This document shows, in pieces, positions 1 to 8,323 of a stretch of 64,000 bases of DNA; the first letter of the stretch is position 1, and each line of letters starts with the position of its first letter. The notes beneath the pieces are model-generated. The model did no database searches, was not told the origin of the DNA, and worked only from the letters and a program-made list of their open reading frames with translations. The stretch is from Pseudomonadota bacterium (GTDB taxonomy: Bacteria; Desulfobacterota; Desulfarculia; Desulfarculales; Desulfarculaceae): the NCBI GenBank assembly GCA_018902755.1, contig JAHIQI010000068.1, positions 35,026 to 99,025 of the forward strand, given 5' to 3'. A program made the position numbers and the translations under genes.

Positions 1-1661
1 CCCTGGGCTTCGGCCGGGGCGACAACCTGGCCATCATCAGCGAGAACTGCCGGGAGTGGCTCTACGCCGACCTGGCGGCCATCTGCCTGGGTGGGGTGTC
101 GGTGGGGGTGTATCCCACCAGCCCCTACCCCGAGGTCCACTACGTGGTCAAGCACTCGGACAGCAAGTTCGTGGTGGCCGAGGACCAGGAGCAGACCGAC
201 AAGATATTGGAGGTCTGGGACGACCTGCCCTTGATCAACAAGATCATCGTAAAGGATATGAAGGGCCTTCGGCACTACCCCCGGGACATCATCATGTCCT
301 TCGAGGCGGTGGAGGAGTTGGGCCGGGAACTGGAGAGGGAGCGGCCCGGCTGGTTCGAAGAGCAGGTGGCCCAGGGCCGGTCCGATGAGGTGTGCATAAT
401 GGTCTACACCTCCGGCACCACCGGCAAGCCCAAGGGGGCCATGATAAACCACGTGAACATCGAGTCCATGACCCTGGGCACCATCGAGGCCATCAAGGCC
501 AAGGCCGACGACGGGGTGGTGTCCTATCTGCCCCTGTGCCACGTGGCCGAAAAGATCTTCAGCCTGTTTCTGCCCATGTACGTGGGCTATCCGGTGAACT
601 TCGCCGAGAGCATCGCCACTATCCAAAGCGACCTGAGGGAGATCGCCCCCTCGGTGTTCCTGGGGGTGCCGCGCATTTGGGAGAAGTTGCAATCGGCCAT
701 CTACATCAACATCAAGGACTCCAGCCGCCTCAAGCAATGGCTGTTCAAGCGCTGCTACGCGGTGGGCCGGCGCATGGCCGGCGAGCGCCTGGAGGGCCGG
801 CAACCGGGCCTGGGGCTCAAGCTGTCCTACGGGCTGGCCTATTGGCTCATGCTTCGGGCCCTGCAAAACTTCGTGGGCCTAAGGAAGGTACGCTTCTGCT
901 TCTCCGCCGCGGCCAAGGTGAGCCCCGAGGTGCTGCGCTTTTTCCACGACCTGGGCATCAGGGTCAAGGAAGGCTACGGCATGACCGAGACCACCGGCCT
1001 GAGCTTCATCCACATGGATGACGACATCCGCATGGGCACGGTGGGCAAGCCCATCGCGGGCATAGAGTTCGCCATCGCTCCCGACGGGGAGTTGCTCAAG
1101 AAGGGCGCCCCGGTGTTCGTGGGCTACTACAAGAACGAGGAGGCCACCCGCCAGACCATCATCGACGGCTGGCTGCACACCGGCGACATCGCCGAGATAG
1201 ACCAGCACGGCCACGTCTCCATCGTGGACCGCAAAAAGGACATCATCATCACCAGCGGGGGCAAGAACATCGCCCCCAGCGAGATCGAGAACGCCCTCAA
1301 GGTGAGCCCTTACATCAAGGAGGCCATCGTCATCGGCGAGGGGCGCAACTTCATCGCCGCCCTGATCCAGATCGATTTCGACAACGTGGGCAAGTGGGCC
1401 ACGGATAACCACCTCGCCTACACCAACTTCAAGAACCTGGCCCAAAACCCCGAGGTGACCAGCCTGATCCAGGCCGAGGTGGACCGGGTCAACGCCCAGT
1501 TCGCCCGGGTGGAGAATGTGCGCAAATTCCTCTTGCTGACCAAGGAGTTGGACCACGACGACGACGAGCTCACCGCCACCATGAAGGTGCGCCGGGCCAA
1601 CATCTACCAGAAGTTCGCCACGGAGATAGAGCAGGTATACGGGGGGAGGGCCGGGGGCTAG
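1..1661 (+). CDS. Long-chain acyl-CoA synthetase (AMP-forming), 5' end outside window
   Basis: Activates fatty acids to acyl-CoA through an acyl-adenylate. The reading frame is open from the first bases of the window (codons in phase with position 3), so the start lies upstream; about 552 residues are visible and only the N-terminus is missing. Visible ANL-superfamily motifs in order: the P-loop YTSGTTGKPKGA (nt ~404-439), GYGMTETTG (nt ~973-999), GWLHTGDIAEID near the hinge, and DRKKDIIITSGGKNIAP, whose C-terminal part carries the region around the catalytic Lys. The long insert between the P-loop and the GYGMTETTG motif resembles FadD15/FAA-type long-chain ligases rather than short-chain Acs. 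High GC like the rest of the chromosome, so this is host sequence left of the AT-rich insert. Confidence 0.93.
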   Translation, partial: LGFGRGDNLAIISENCREWLYADLAAICLGGVSVGVYPTSPYPEVHYVVKHSDSKFVVAEDQEQTDKILEVWDDLPLINKIIVKDMKGLRHYPRDIIMSFEAVEELGRELERERPGWFEEQVAQGRSDEVCIMVYTSGTTGKPKGAMINHVNIESMTLGTIEAIKAKADDGVVSYLPLCHVAEKIFSLFLPMYVGYPVNFAESIATIQSDLREIAPSVFLGVPRIWEKLQSAIYINIKDSSRLKQWLFKRCYAVGRRMAGERLEGRQPGLGLKLSYGLAYWLMLRALQNFVGLRKVRFCFSAAAKVSPEVLRFFHDLGIRVKEGYGMTETTGLSFIHMDDDIRMGTVGKPIAGIEFAIAPDGELLKKGAPVFVGYYKNEEATRQTIIDGWLHTGDIAEIDQHGHVSIVDRKKDIIITSGGKNIAPSEIENALKVSPYIKEAIVIGEGRNFIAALIQIDFDNVGKWATDNHLAYTNFKNLAQNPEVTSLIQAEVDRVNAQFARVENVRKFLLLTKELDHDDDELTATMKVRRANIYQKFATEIEQVYGGRAGG

Positions 1662-1797
1662 CCTAGCCGTTTTCATCACCAAATTAGGCATGATACCCTT
1701 TCGCGTCCAAAGGCACCAAGGGCTCTAGCAAATGAACTGAGTAGGAAGCGGGGCTAGGGAAGGTGAGTTTGCAACCCTAGATTAATTAGCATATATT

Positions 1798-1948
1798 TCG
1801 GCAGATGGATCGGCAGATATATGGGTATAAAATTTGACTTTATTTTTAGTTGCAATATTTTAAATAAAATTATACTAATAGTTGTAGAAGGTTATGCGCG
1901 ATATGCCAGATAGAGGTATCGGCATAATAATCGGCAAATAAACCGGCA
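1798..1948 (+). promoter_or_regulatory. fic promoter region with two sets of 12-bp iterated TCGGCA motifs
   Basis: The 302-bp gap before fic is AT-rich and holds no gene. A sigma70-like promoter is visible: TTGACT (1834-1839), 16-bp spacer, TATTTT (1856-1861). TCGGCAGAT occurs at 1798 and 1810, upstream of the -35. T/CCGGCA recurs at 1919, 1931 and 1943, between the predicted start of transcription and the gene. All adjacent copies are spaced exactly 12 bp. That layout suggests operator repeats bound by a regulator, possibly the Fic protein's own C-terminal winged-helix-like region (inference). Confidence 0.5.
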
Positions 1949-1963
1949 AAAAGTCTGTAGGAT

Positions 1964-3181
1964 ATGTACGAGCACATTTCACAAATGGAACCACTTCTGC
2001 CAAGCCGGCCAGAAGCTTTGGAAGATAAGGCCGTTCAATTAATTTCTAATTCAGCTTTGCTGGCGGGGCGTCTACCCGAAGCCACTCAAAAGACGCTAAC
2101 CGAACTGTTGCGCATTACCAATAGCTACTACTCAAATCGCATCGAGGGACACAGCACCCATCCTGTAGACATAGAACGCGCAATGCACCAAGACTATGCA
2201 ACCGACCCGGCCAAGCGCCTTTTACAAATTGAAAGTATTGCACACATTGCATGCCAAAAACTGGTGGAAGAAAAGATAGAAAAGAATAATAACCTCAACG
2301 TGGCAAGCCCTGAATTCCTATGTTGGATTCACAAGGAATTTTATGAAAGATTGCCCGAAGAATTTCATACGGTAAGAAACGAGAATACTGGTGAGGAAGA
2401 AACGGTAGTACCAGGAAAATTGCGTACACGGGAAGTTCAGGTCGGTAGGCATATTGGCCCACGTGCGGATTCCCTGAATAGTTTCCTAGAACGATTTGCT
2501 TCTTTTTATAAACGCGGGACTCGCCACGGTGTATTGCCTATCATAGCTGTTGCTGCCTCACATCAACGTTTAATGTGGATTCATCCCTTCCTTGATGGCA
2601 ACGGGAGAGTAGCGCGTCTTTATACAGATGCCTGTTTACTTCAAATTCCCCTGAGCGGGTATGGTATGTGGAATGTTAGTAGAGGATTAGCTAGGCAACG
2701 GGATGACTACATGCAGGACTTGGCCTACGCAGATGCCCATCGCCAAGGAGATTATGATGGTCGAGGAAATCTTTCAGATAAAGGTATAACTAACTTCTGT
2801 AATTTTTTTCTCGATGTTTGTTTAGACCAAACTAAATATATGAGAGGGCTATTAGAGACCGACACCTTAAATGATCGTATAAAAGGATATGTGAAGTTAA
2901 GGCAAGAAAAGGTTATTTTGCCACCCAAGCCATTTTCTCCAACAATCAAAGCTGGCGCTGCCGTGATGTTGCAAGAAGCTCTATTGAGAGGCCAGGTTGC
3001 GAGGGGGCAGATCGTTTCACTTGCAGGAATGGCCGAGCGGACCGGACGCGACGTGTTGAATCAGATGTTGGAGGAAGGTTTGCTGGTTTCAGACACTCCT
3101 AAAGGGCCAGTGCGCCTAGGGTTGCCGACACATTTCGCCCAATACTTATTCCCGGATCTATTTCCGCCGGGTATTGGATAG
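1964..3181 (+). CDS. Fic family protein (class II, with C-terminal helix-turn-helix-like region)
   Basis: Fic enzymes usually transfer AMP or another nucleotide from NTP to a hydroxyl of a target protein. The active-site motif HPFLDGNGR (residues 207-215, matching HPFxxGNGR) is intact. SNRIEG at residues 57-62 matches the inhibitory helix consensus (S/T)xxxE(G/N), placed N-terminal to the Fic core as in class II proteins, so activity is probably self-inhibited. The last ~70 residues look like a winged helix. 405 residues, usual for the family. The ATG at 1964 has only a poor ribosome site; an ATG at 1985 is possible. Base composition is much lower in GC than the flanking acyl-CoA ligase, a sign of transfer. 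No antitoxin-sized partner is next to it. Target unknown. Confidence 0.88.
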   Translation: MYEHISQMEPLLPSRPEALEDKAVQLISNSALLAGRLPEATQKTLTELLRITNSYYSNRIEGHSTHPVDIERAMHQDYATDPAKRLLQIESIAHIACQKLVEEKIEKNNNLNVASPEFLCWIHKEFYERLPEEFHTVRNENTGEEETVVPGKLRTREVQVGRHIGPRADSLNSFLERFASFYKRGTRHGVLPIIAVAASHQRLMWIHPFLDGNGRVARLYTDACLLQIPLSGYGMWNVSRGLARQRDDYMQDLAYADAHRQGDYDGRGNLSDKGITNFCNFFLDVCLDQTKYMRGLLETDTLNDRIKGYVKLRQEKVILPPKPFSPTIKAGAAVMLQEALLRGQVARGQIVSLAGMAERTGRDVLNQMLEEGLLVSDTPKGPVRLGLPTHFAQYLFPDLFPPGIG

Positions 3182-3228
3182 CTTTTAGATTGGTGCAAAA
3201 ACAATCCCAGCCACAATTGCGCAAAAAA

Positions 3229-3262
3229 AGAGGCCTTGCGCGTTTAGCAGCGCAAGGCCTCT
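3229..3262. terminator. Strong bidirectional terminator after fic
   Basis: A perfect 13-bp stem (AGAGGCCTTGCGC, 8-nt loop, GCGCAAGGCCTCT), with an A-run on its left and CTGTTT on its right, so it could act on both strands. It lies between fic and the left end of the integrated island. Confidence 0.8.
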
Positions 3263-3273
3263 AGCTGTTTAAA

Positions 3274-3291
3274 GTGGCGGAGAGGGTGGGA
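3274..3291. repeat. Left attachment site (direct repeat of tRNA-Ser 3' end)
   Basis: GTGGCGGAGAGGGTGGGA, identical over 18 bp to 18634-18651. Homology to the tRNA stops abruptly after it, so it is not a whole tRNA. Confidence 0.88.
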
Positions 3292-3319
3292 ACCTCGTGG
3301 CTAACCACTCAACAGTCAT

Positions 3320-3378
3320 GATATCAAGCACTTATCCTTGTAACGCTGACTCGTAATGTAACATCTCACTGTAACAGT
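3320..3378. promoter_or_regulatory. Left-end integrase arm-type sites (candidate)
   Basis: GATATCA-A-GCACTT-A-TC starts 29 bp inside the left att copy and is followed by CGCTG. The same block is found inverted at the right end (18571-18598). CACTGTAACAGT at 3367-3378 also recurs at 18550-18561. Similar sequences at matching distances from both att copies are expected for integrase binding sites; binding itself is inferred. Confidence 0.55.
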
Positions 3379-3395
3379 ATCAAGGCTAAATCGGC

Positions 3396-4190
3396 CTATG
3401 GCCGTGTCCTTGCCACCACCCCTTTCGGGTATGGCGAGCTGGTGTAGGTGCCCAGCTTGTCCCGTTCCCCCTTGAAGGTCCTGATGTCCTCCAGCCGGTG
3501 ATCCGCCAGCAACTCCACCGCCCCCGCTAGGTCCTGGCCGATGTGCCTCAGCACCCGCCCCCGGCTCTTGGGATACCAATGCTTCTCCTCGACCACCCTA
3601 ACCGGGGGTAGGCCAGGGTGAAGGGGGTGGGGCCTTTTCCGCTCCCAGCGCTTGTGTGTCCCGCTGACCATGCGGTGAACAAGCTTGGCGGCCTGGACGC
3701 GCTTGAACTCAGGCTTGAGGTCTGGCTGAGGGTCATCCTTCAGCACCATCTCAACGGCCAGCCAGGCGGCCACGGGGAGCCTAGGATCAACCTCAGAGGC
3801 CCTCAGCCTGGCCCAGAGCGCCGTTCCCCGTTCACGAGGGGATAACCCCCGGAGGCGGAAGGCTTCTGCCTTCTGGCCGGATCGATTGTACAAACCCCGC
3901 ACCTTGCCCACGGCATCCTTTACCCAGAAGTCCTCCTCATGCGCCATCATCCAAACCAGAGCGGCCTGGCGGTAGGGATTGAGGACCTGGGCGGGGTAGG
4001 ACTTCTTGGTGGGGCTGCCATGCCGCTGGTAATGGTCTGCATGGCGGCGACAGTAGAGGCGGTCCAGGCCATCGGCGGTTCCTGCCCTGGCTGGCTGGCC
4101 GCAGTGGATGACGCGGCAGTATGAGTACATGTGGTCAGGTTGCGTGGCTCTGGCCTTGACGTCCTTTGCCCTTTTGTCCAAGTTGCTCAT
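3396..4190 (-). CDS. Island protein with N-terminal zinc-finger-like Cys/His cluster, function unknown
   Basis: About 264 residues. The N-terminal part has YCRVIHCGQPAR, then about 12 residues on YCRRHADHYQRHGSP: a C-x4-C ... C-x2-H arrangement ending in RHG-x-P. This resembles the zinc-binding start of many phage HNH-associated proteins, but no HNH catalytic motif is visible. The rest is basic (many Arg/Lys), which suits nucleic-acid binding. I prefer ATG at 4190, about 8 nt after an AAGG; a TTG two codons upstream (4196) is also possible. It is the first gene inside the left end of the island and points towards the att site. Role unknown. Confidence 0.55.
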   Translation of the reverse strand: MSNLDKRAKDVKARATQPDHMYSYCRVIHCGQPARAGTADGLDRLYCRRHADHYQRHGSPTKKSYPAQVLNPYRQAALVWMMAHEEDFWVKDAVGKVRGLYNRSGQKAEAFRLRGLSPRERGTALWARLRASEVDPRLPVAAWLAVEMVLKDDPQPDLKPEFKRVQAAKLVHRMVSGTHKRWERKRPHPLHPGLPPVRVVEEKHWYPKSRGRVLRHIGQDLAGAVELLADHRLEDIRTFKGERDKLGTYTSSPYPKGVVARTRP

Positions 4191-4325
4191 GGCCAAGCCT
4201 TACGACCCCCTCATAAGGAGGGTGGTGGGATTAATATAGGATATACTTAAAGTGAGGTGTCAGTTAAGGAGTACCATAGGTACCACCTACTCCATCCCCC
4301 ACCTCATATGCCCACCCCTGGTGTC

Positions 4326-5621
4326 CTACTCCTCCTCCACCATCCCCCGTATCCCTGTGTGCTGCTTGAACACCGACTCCATGATGGACTTGGTTAGCTG
4401 CTTACCAGAGGCAGGCACCACCACGGCATCAAAGACGGGCAGCCCCACCACCCCAGCCTCCATCACCTGGAGCAAGACATCGATGAGTATCTCGCTCTCG
4501 CGAAACATGAGGTTGTAGCCGATGCCGGTAAAGAAGTGTTGGAAGATGGGGGCATGGACTTCCTGGAGGCCATCCATAACGGGGCTTATACCGATTCGCT
4601 TAGGGAATAGGCTTGCGGTACCACTAGGTAGGCGTTCGAGAGGCTTCTGGCTGTAGAGGGCAGCGTTGAACACCTTCTTGATCCCTGGCCTGTAGTCTTC
4701 CAAGCCGGGGAGGAAGTAGGCGTCGTCCTGGGGAGGGGTGGCACCTTCCAGCGCATAAAGGAGGCGTGGAGCCATCTGACTGTAATCTAGGGACACCACG
4801 TCTTCCCCATTGATGCTAATGCCTGCCCGCCTGACATCTTTATGCAGCCTCTGCCAGAATCCCCCAAACAGCCTACCTCCCTGCTCGAAGGAACTGTTGT
4901 TGAAGACGCGTTCCAGGTGACGGTCGGTGTAATCGACCACCTTCTCGCCCTCGTAGTACTCATCAAAAGTGATGTCGGCCTGGGCCAGCCACTGGTTGAT
5001 GTCTGCCACCTCCCGGCGGTAGGCATTGGTGGTATCGTCATCGGTGTAATCAACCTTGCCTCCGCCGTCCCAGTAGTTGTCCTTGGGCCTCTTGAGGATG
5101 ATTACCTCGCCATCCGGGGAAAGCTTGAGGTCAGACAACTCCACCCCATGCTCCCTGACCCGGCTCAGGAGACGCTTGCCCGCCCTTATGGTTGTCTGTC
5201 TGCCTGGGCCGAAGTGGTTGGAGTAGGCAGCGTATCCCTTGGACAGTTCGATGAAGTTCATCTCAGGCGTAGCGAGGTGCTCCAGTAGCACAGGGAGGGT
5301 CTCACGCATGACCGGTGACTTGTAGCGGTCCTTCCGCCCCAGAACCTCTTTGCTCAGCGGTACAGCAACCCAGCCATCTGGCTTGGTAAGCACCCGATGC
5401 ATCAGGTCACAGACGATAGCGGACATCTGGGTCTCGGAGGTCTCTTGGTCGACCTGTCTCCTGCTGCGCTTGCGGAGTCCGTGGTGCCGCTCGAAATTCT
5501 GGAACTGGTTGGTGATGTCGGCGACGATTGCCCTGGCCTTATCGGTGCGTGGCCTACGGTGGGGGTTGAAGGGCCTGTCGCGAGGGAGCTCCTCTGGTGT
5601 TTCCTGCTTTGGTGTGTTCAT
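4326..5621 (-). CDS. Island protein with family-A DNA polymerase-like palm signature
   Basis: 431 residues, not a standard enzyme I can name. Residues 272-291 include VVSLDYSQMAPRLLYAL, close to polymerase motif A (DYSQIELR-L). RPGIKKVFNAALY (311-323) sits where motif B is expected. VFDAVVV (397-402) could be a diverged motif C, with Phe-Asp in place of His-Asp-Glu. The N-terminal half (about 1-240) is not recognisable and has basic stretches; GGRLFGGFWQ (248-257) precedes motif A. Similar unnamed proteins occur in mobile elements. ATG 5621 is chosen because upstream codons are atypical; the ribosome site is weak. It is transcribed away from the cas genes. It could be a small primase-polymerase-like protein or an inactive relative; confidence in the polymerase link is moderate. 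Confidence 0.5.
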   Translation of the reverse strand: MNTPKQETPEELPRDRPFNPHRRPRTDKARAIVADITNQFQNFERHHGLRKRSRRQVDQETSETQMSAIVCDLMHRVLTKPDGWVAVPLSKEVLGRKDRYKSPVMRETLPVLLEHLATPEMNFIELSKGYAAYSNHFGPGRQTTIRAGKRLLSRVREHGVELSDLKLSPDGEVIILKRPKDNYWDGGGKVDYTDDDTTNAYRREVADINQWLAQADITFDEYYEGEKVVDYTDRHLERVFNNSSFEQGGRLFGGFWQRLHKDVRRAGISINGEDVVSLDYSQMAPRLLYALEGATPPQDDAYFLPGLEDYRPGIKKVFNAALYSQKPLERLPSGTASLFPKRIGISPVMDGLQEVHAPIFQHFFTGIGYNLMFRESEILIDVLLQVMEAGVVGLPVFDAVVVPASGKQLTKSIMESVFKQHTGIRGMVEEE

Positions 5622-5874
5622 CACGGGTGTATTCCAGCAAGAATATGGACGCCCCGCACTACGGAAAGGGCGCAAAATTGGAGACAAAGGTAAAGGTGAA
5701 AAAGATGGAGGTCAAGCATAGACCCGTCTAGCATGCCAATCTTCTGCATCAGCAAAGCCATGAAGTGTCTTCAGCTGGCCAACTTGTGTCCCGGCCGTAA
5801 CATGAAGTAAGATTCTCCTACTCCGCATCTGAGATTAACCCTGCGAAGCCCGGCATCGGCTAAACGACCTGCTC

Positions 5875-5913
5875 TTGGCTCAGCTAAGACCCTGCCTGCT
5901 CCAACTGAGCCAA
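5875..5913. promoter_or_regulatory. Inverted repeat in the gap upstream of cas3
   Basis: The 376-bp gap between the two divergent genes (5622-5997) must contain the cas promoter, but no convincing -35/-10 pair stands out. TTGGCTCAG (5875-5883) and CTGAGCCAA (5905-5913) form a perfect 9-bp inverted repeat with a 21-nt centre about 85 bp before cas3: an operator or leader hairpin candidate. Nothing else is seen in the gap. Confidence 0.35.
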
Positions 5914-5997
5914 TCCACACGTCATCAGCCACATGGGGAAGTTGGAGGCTGGTAGGCAGCCTGGACTCTCCGCGAGGTTGGAAAAGGGCCACAATTG

Positions 5998-8319
5998 ATG
6001 GATTTTGCTTCTTTTTTTGAGGCGGGTTTCGATGGCCACGCCTCCCCTTTCCCCTATCAGCGAGCCTTGGCCGAGTTGCCTTGGCCGGAAACCATGAGCA
6101 TCCCCACAGGGATTGGCAAGACGGCCGCAGTGGTCTTGGCCTGGGCCTACAAGAGAGCAATGGGCGACAGTCAGACACCCCGTCGTCTAGTTTACTGCCT
6201 GCCCATGCGGGTGCTGGTGGAGCAAACGGCCAAGGTGGCTGCGTCTTGGTTCTCAAGCTTGGAGGAGGCGGGTCTGATCGCGGTAGTCCCTGGTATCCAC
6301 GTATTGATGGGTGGGGAACTGGACAATAGCTGGGACATCAATCCGGACCAGGATGCGCTTATCATCGGTACTCAGGACCAGTTGCTCTCCCGCGCCTTGA
6401 ATCGGGGCTATGGCATGAGTCGTTTCCGATGGCCGGTGCACTTCGCCTTGCTGAATAACGATTGTCTGTGGGTGCTGGACGAGGTGCAGCTAATGGGTAT
6501 TGGCCTGACCACCTCAGCCCAGCTGCAGGCCTTCCGGGATAAACTGGGCACCCTGCTACCGGTTAGTTCGCTGTGGATGAGCGCTACTCTGAACCCCACC
6601 TGGCTACGGACCGTAGACTTTGCGATGCGGGCGGACAACTTGACTAGCCTTGAGCTTTCCGAGGGGGACCGCCGGACTGAGCAGGTGGCCCGACGCTTCC
6701 AGGCTGCCAAACCTCTGGAGCGAGCCGAGCTAGACCCCCTCGATAACAATGCGGTTGCCGAACTGGTGCTGAAGGCGCACAGGCCCGGCACCCGCACCCT
6801 GGTGATCAAAAATACCGTGAAGCAGGCCCAGGAGCTTTACGAATGCCTGGCCAAGGCCAAACTAGATGCCAACCTAGTTTTGCTGCATTCACGATATCGG
6901 CCTAGAGACCGAACCGCCGCTCTAGAACGTCTCCTGGCCGAACCGAAGGAAGCAGGGACGATTTGCGTCTCTACCCAAGTGGTGGAGGCTGGGGTGGATG
7001 TATCGTCTAGCACCCTGATAAGCGACCTGGCTCCCTGGGCCTCAATGGTGCAGCGCTTTGGCAGGTGCAACAGGGACGGGACGCTGGACGACGCTAGGGT
7101 TTGTTGGTTGAAGCCGGACCTAAGCAAGAAGAAAGCCACCGCCCCCTACGAGCCAGAGGGACTGCGAGATTCCATGGTAATGCTGGAGGGACTGCGAGAT
7201 GTGGGACCACAAAACCTACCCTCTTTTACGGCTGGCGCGGTGGAGGGCCAGACCATTCGCAAAAAGGACTTGGTGGACCTGTTCGACACCACGCCTGACC
7301 TGGCCGGTTCGGACATCGACATCTCCCGCTATATCCGGGAGACAGCGGACCTAGACCTGCAGGTGTTCTGGCGGGACCTGCCGGAGGAAAGCGACCTCCA
7401 GGATCAGGACGCCCCCAGTCGGGAGGAGCTTTGTAGCGTGCCGGTGCAGGACTTGGCCGCCATGCGGGAGAAGGGCTTGGCCTTTTGGGCATGGGATCAC
7501 CTAGAAGCCGCCTGGGTGAGGCCCGGCAACCTACACCCTGGCATGACCGTGATGCTGCCAGCGCGGGGTGGAGGCTACAGCCGGGAGTTGGGCTGGACAG
7601 GTGACAAGAAGCACATTCCGGAGGTGTTGCCCACCTTGTCAGCCAAGCCGGACAGCGACAAGGGCGACAGCACCGCTGAGACTGTATGGCAGAGCCTAGC
7701 CGACCATACCAACGCGGTGGTGAGGGAACTGGAGGCCATCCTAGAGGCTGTTACGCCGGAGGCCCTGGCCTGGGAAGGTGTCTTGCTGGCCGCAGCCCGC
7801 TGGCACGATGCGGGCAAGGCTCACGAGGTCTATCAGGGGGCCATGACGGCCGAAGCCGAGTCACCGGACATAGAGACCACTTGGGCCAAGCGGGGAGGCG
7901 GCAGGATAATCTACAAGCGCAACGGGTTTAGGCATGAGCTGGCCTCGGCCCTGGCTATGCTGGAGGAGGGTCTGCCGGACCTGGCCGCTTACCTGGCCGC
8001 CGCCCACCACGGTAAGGTGCGGCTCTCTATACGTTCCCTGCCGCATGAGGATAGACCGGAGGAGCCCGATAGACGCTTTGCCAGGGGGATATGGGATGGT
8101 GACCGGCTGCCCCAGGCCGACCTGGGCGGTAATGTGCGTCTCTCGCCCATGGAAATGGACCTGTCGTACATGGAACTGGGCCAAGGTCCTAAGGGGGCTA
8201 GCTGGACCGGTCGGATGCTGGAGCTACGGGACGACCCAACTCTCGGCCCCTTCAGGCTAGCCATGCTGGAAGCGCTACTTCGGGTGGCCGACTGGCGGGG
8301 CAGTCGGAGGGAGGGGTGA
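5998..8319 (+). CDS. cas3: Type I-G Cas3 helicase-nuclease (HD domain at C-terminus)
   Basis: The effector nuclease recruited by Cascade to unwind and degrade target DNA. 773 residues. Superfamily 2 helicase motifs come first: Walker A IPTGIGKT (35-42), DEVQ box (161-164), SATL (motif III), and the motif VI-like QRFGRCNRDG near 352. The HD nuclease follows at the C-terminus: WHDAGKA with His603-Asp604, and AAHHGK near 667. This helicase-then-HD order is characteristic of type I-G (formerly I-U) and opposite to most Cas3. ATG 5998 preferred over TTG 5995; AGGG lies 9 nt upstream. The gene ends 4 bp before cas8. A short duplicated stretch (GGAGGGACTGCGAGAT, near 7157 and 7185) encodes a repeated GLRD. 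All catalytic motifs look intact. Confidence 0.93.
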   Translation: MDFASFFEAGFDGHASPFPYQRALAELPWPETMSIPTGIGKTAAVVLAWAYKRAMGDSQTPRRLVYCLPMRVLVEQTAKVAASWFSSLEEAGLIAVVPGIHVLMGGELDNSWDINPDQDALIIGTQDQLLSRALNRGYGMSRFRWPVHFALLNNDCLWVLDEVQLMGIGLTTSAQLQAFRDKLGTLLPVSSLWMSATLNPTWLRTVDFAMRADNLTSLELSEGDRRTEQVARRFQAAKPLERAELDPLDNNAVAELVLKAHRPGTRTLVIKNTVKQAQELYECLAKAKLDANLVLLHSRYRPRDRTAALERLLAEPKEAGTICVSTQVVEAGVDVSSSTLISDLAPWASMVQRFGRCNRDGTLDDARVCWLKPDLSKKKATAPYEPEGLRDSMVMLEGLRDVGPQNLPSFTAGAVEGQTIRKKDLVDLFDTTPDLAGSDIDISRYIRETADLDLQVFWRDLPEESDLQDQDAPSREELCSVPVQDLAAMREKGLAFWAWDHLEAAWVRPGNLHPGMTVMLPARGGGYSRELGWTGDKKHIPEVLPTLSAKPDSDKGDSTAETVWQSLADHTNAVVRELEAILEAVTPEALAWEGVLLAAARWHDAGKAHEVYQGAMTAEAESPDIETTWAKRGGGRIIYKRNGFRHELASALAMLEEGLPDLAAYLAAAHHGKVRLSIRSLPHEDRPEEPDRRFARGIWDGDRLPQADLGGNVRLSPMEMDLSYMELGQGPKGASWTGRMLELRDDPTLGPFRLAMLEALLRVADWRGSRREG

Positions 8320-8323
8320 TGCC

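Noticed and set aside
3274..3291. Possible truncated tRNA gene left of the island
   Set aside because: Only the 18-bp att core is shared with tRNA-Ser; nothing before or after folds as a tRNA.
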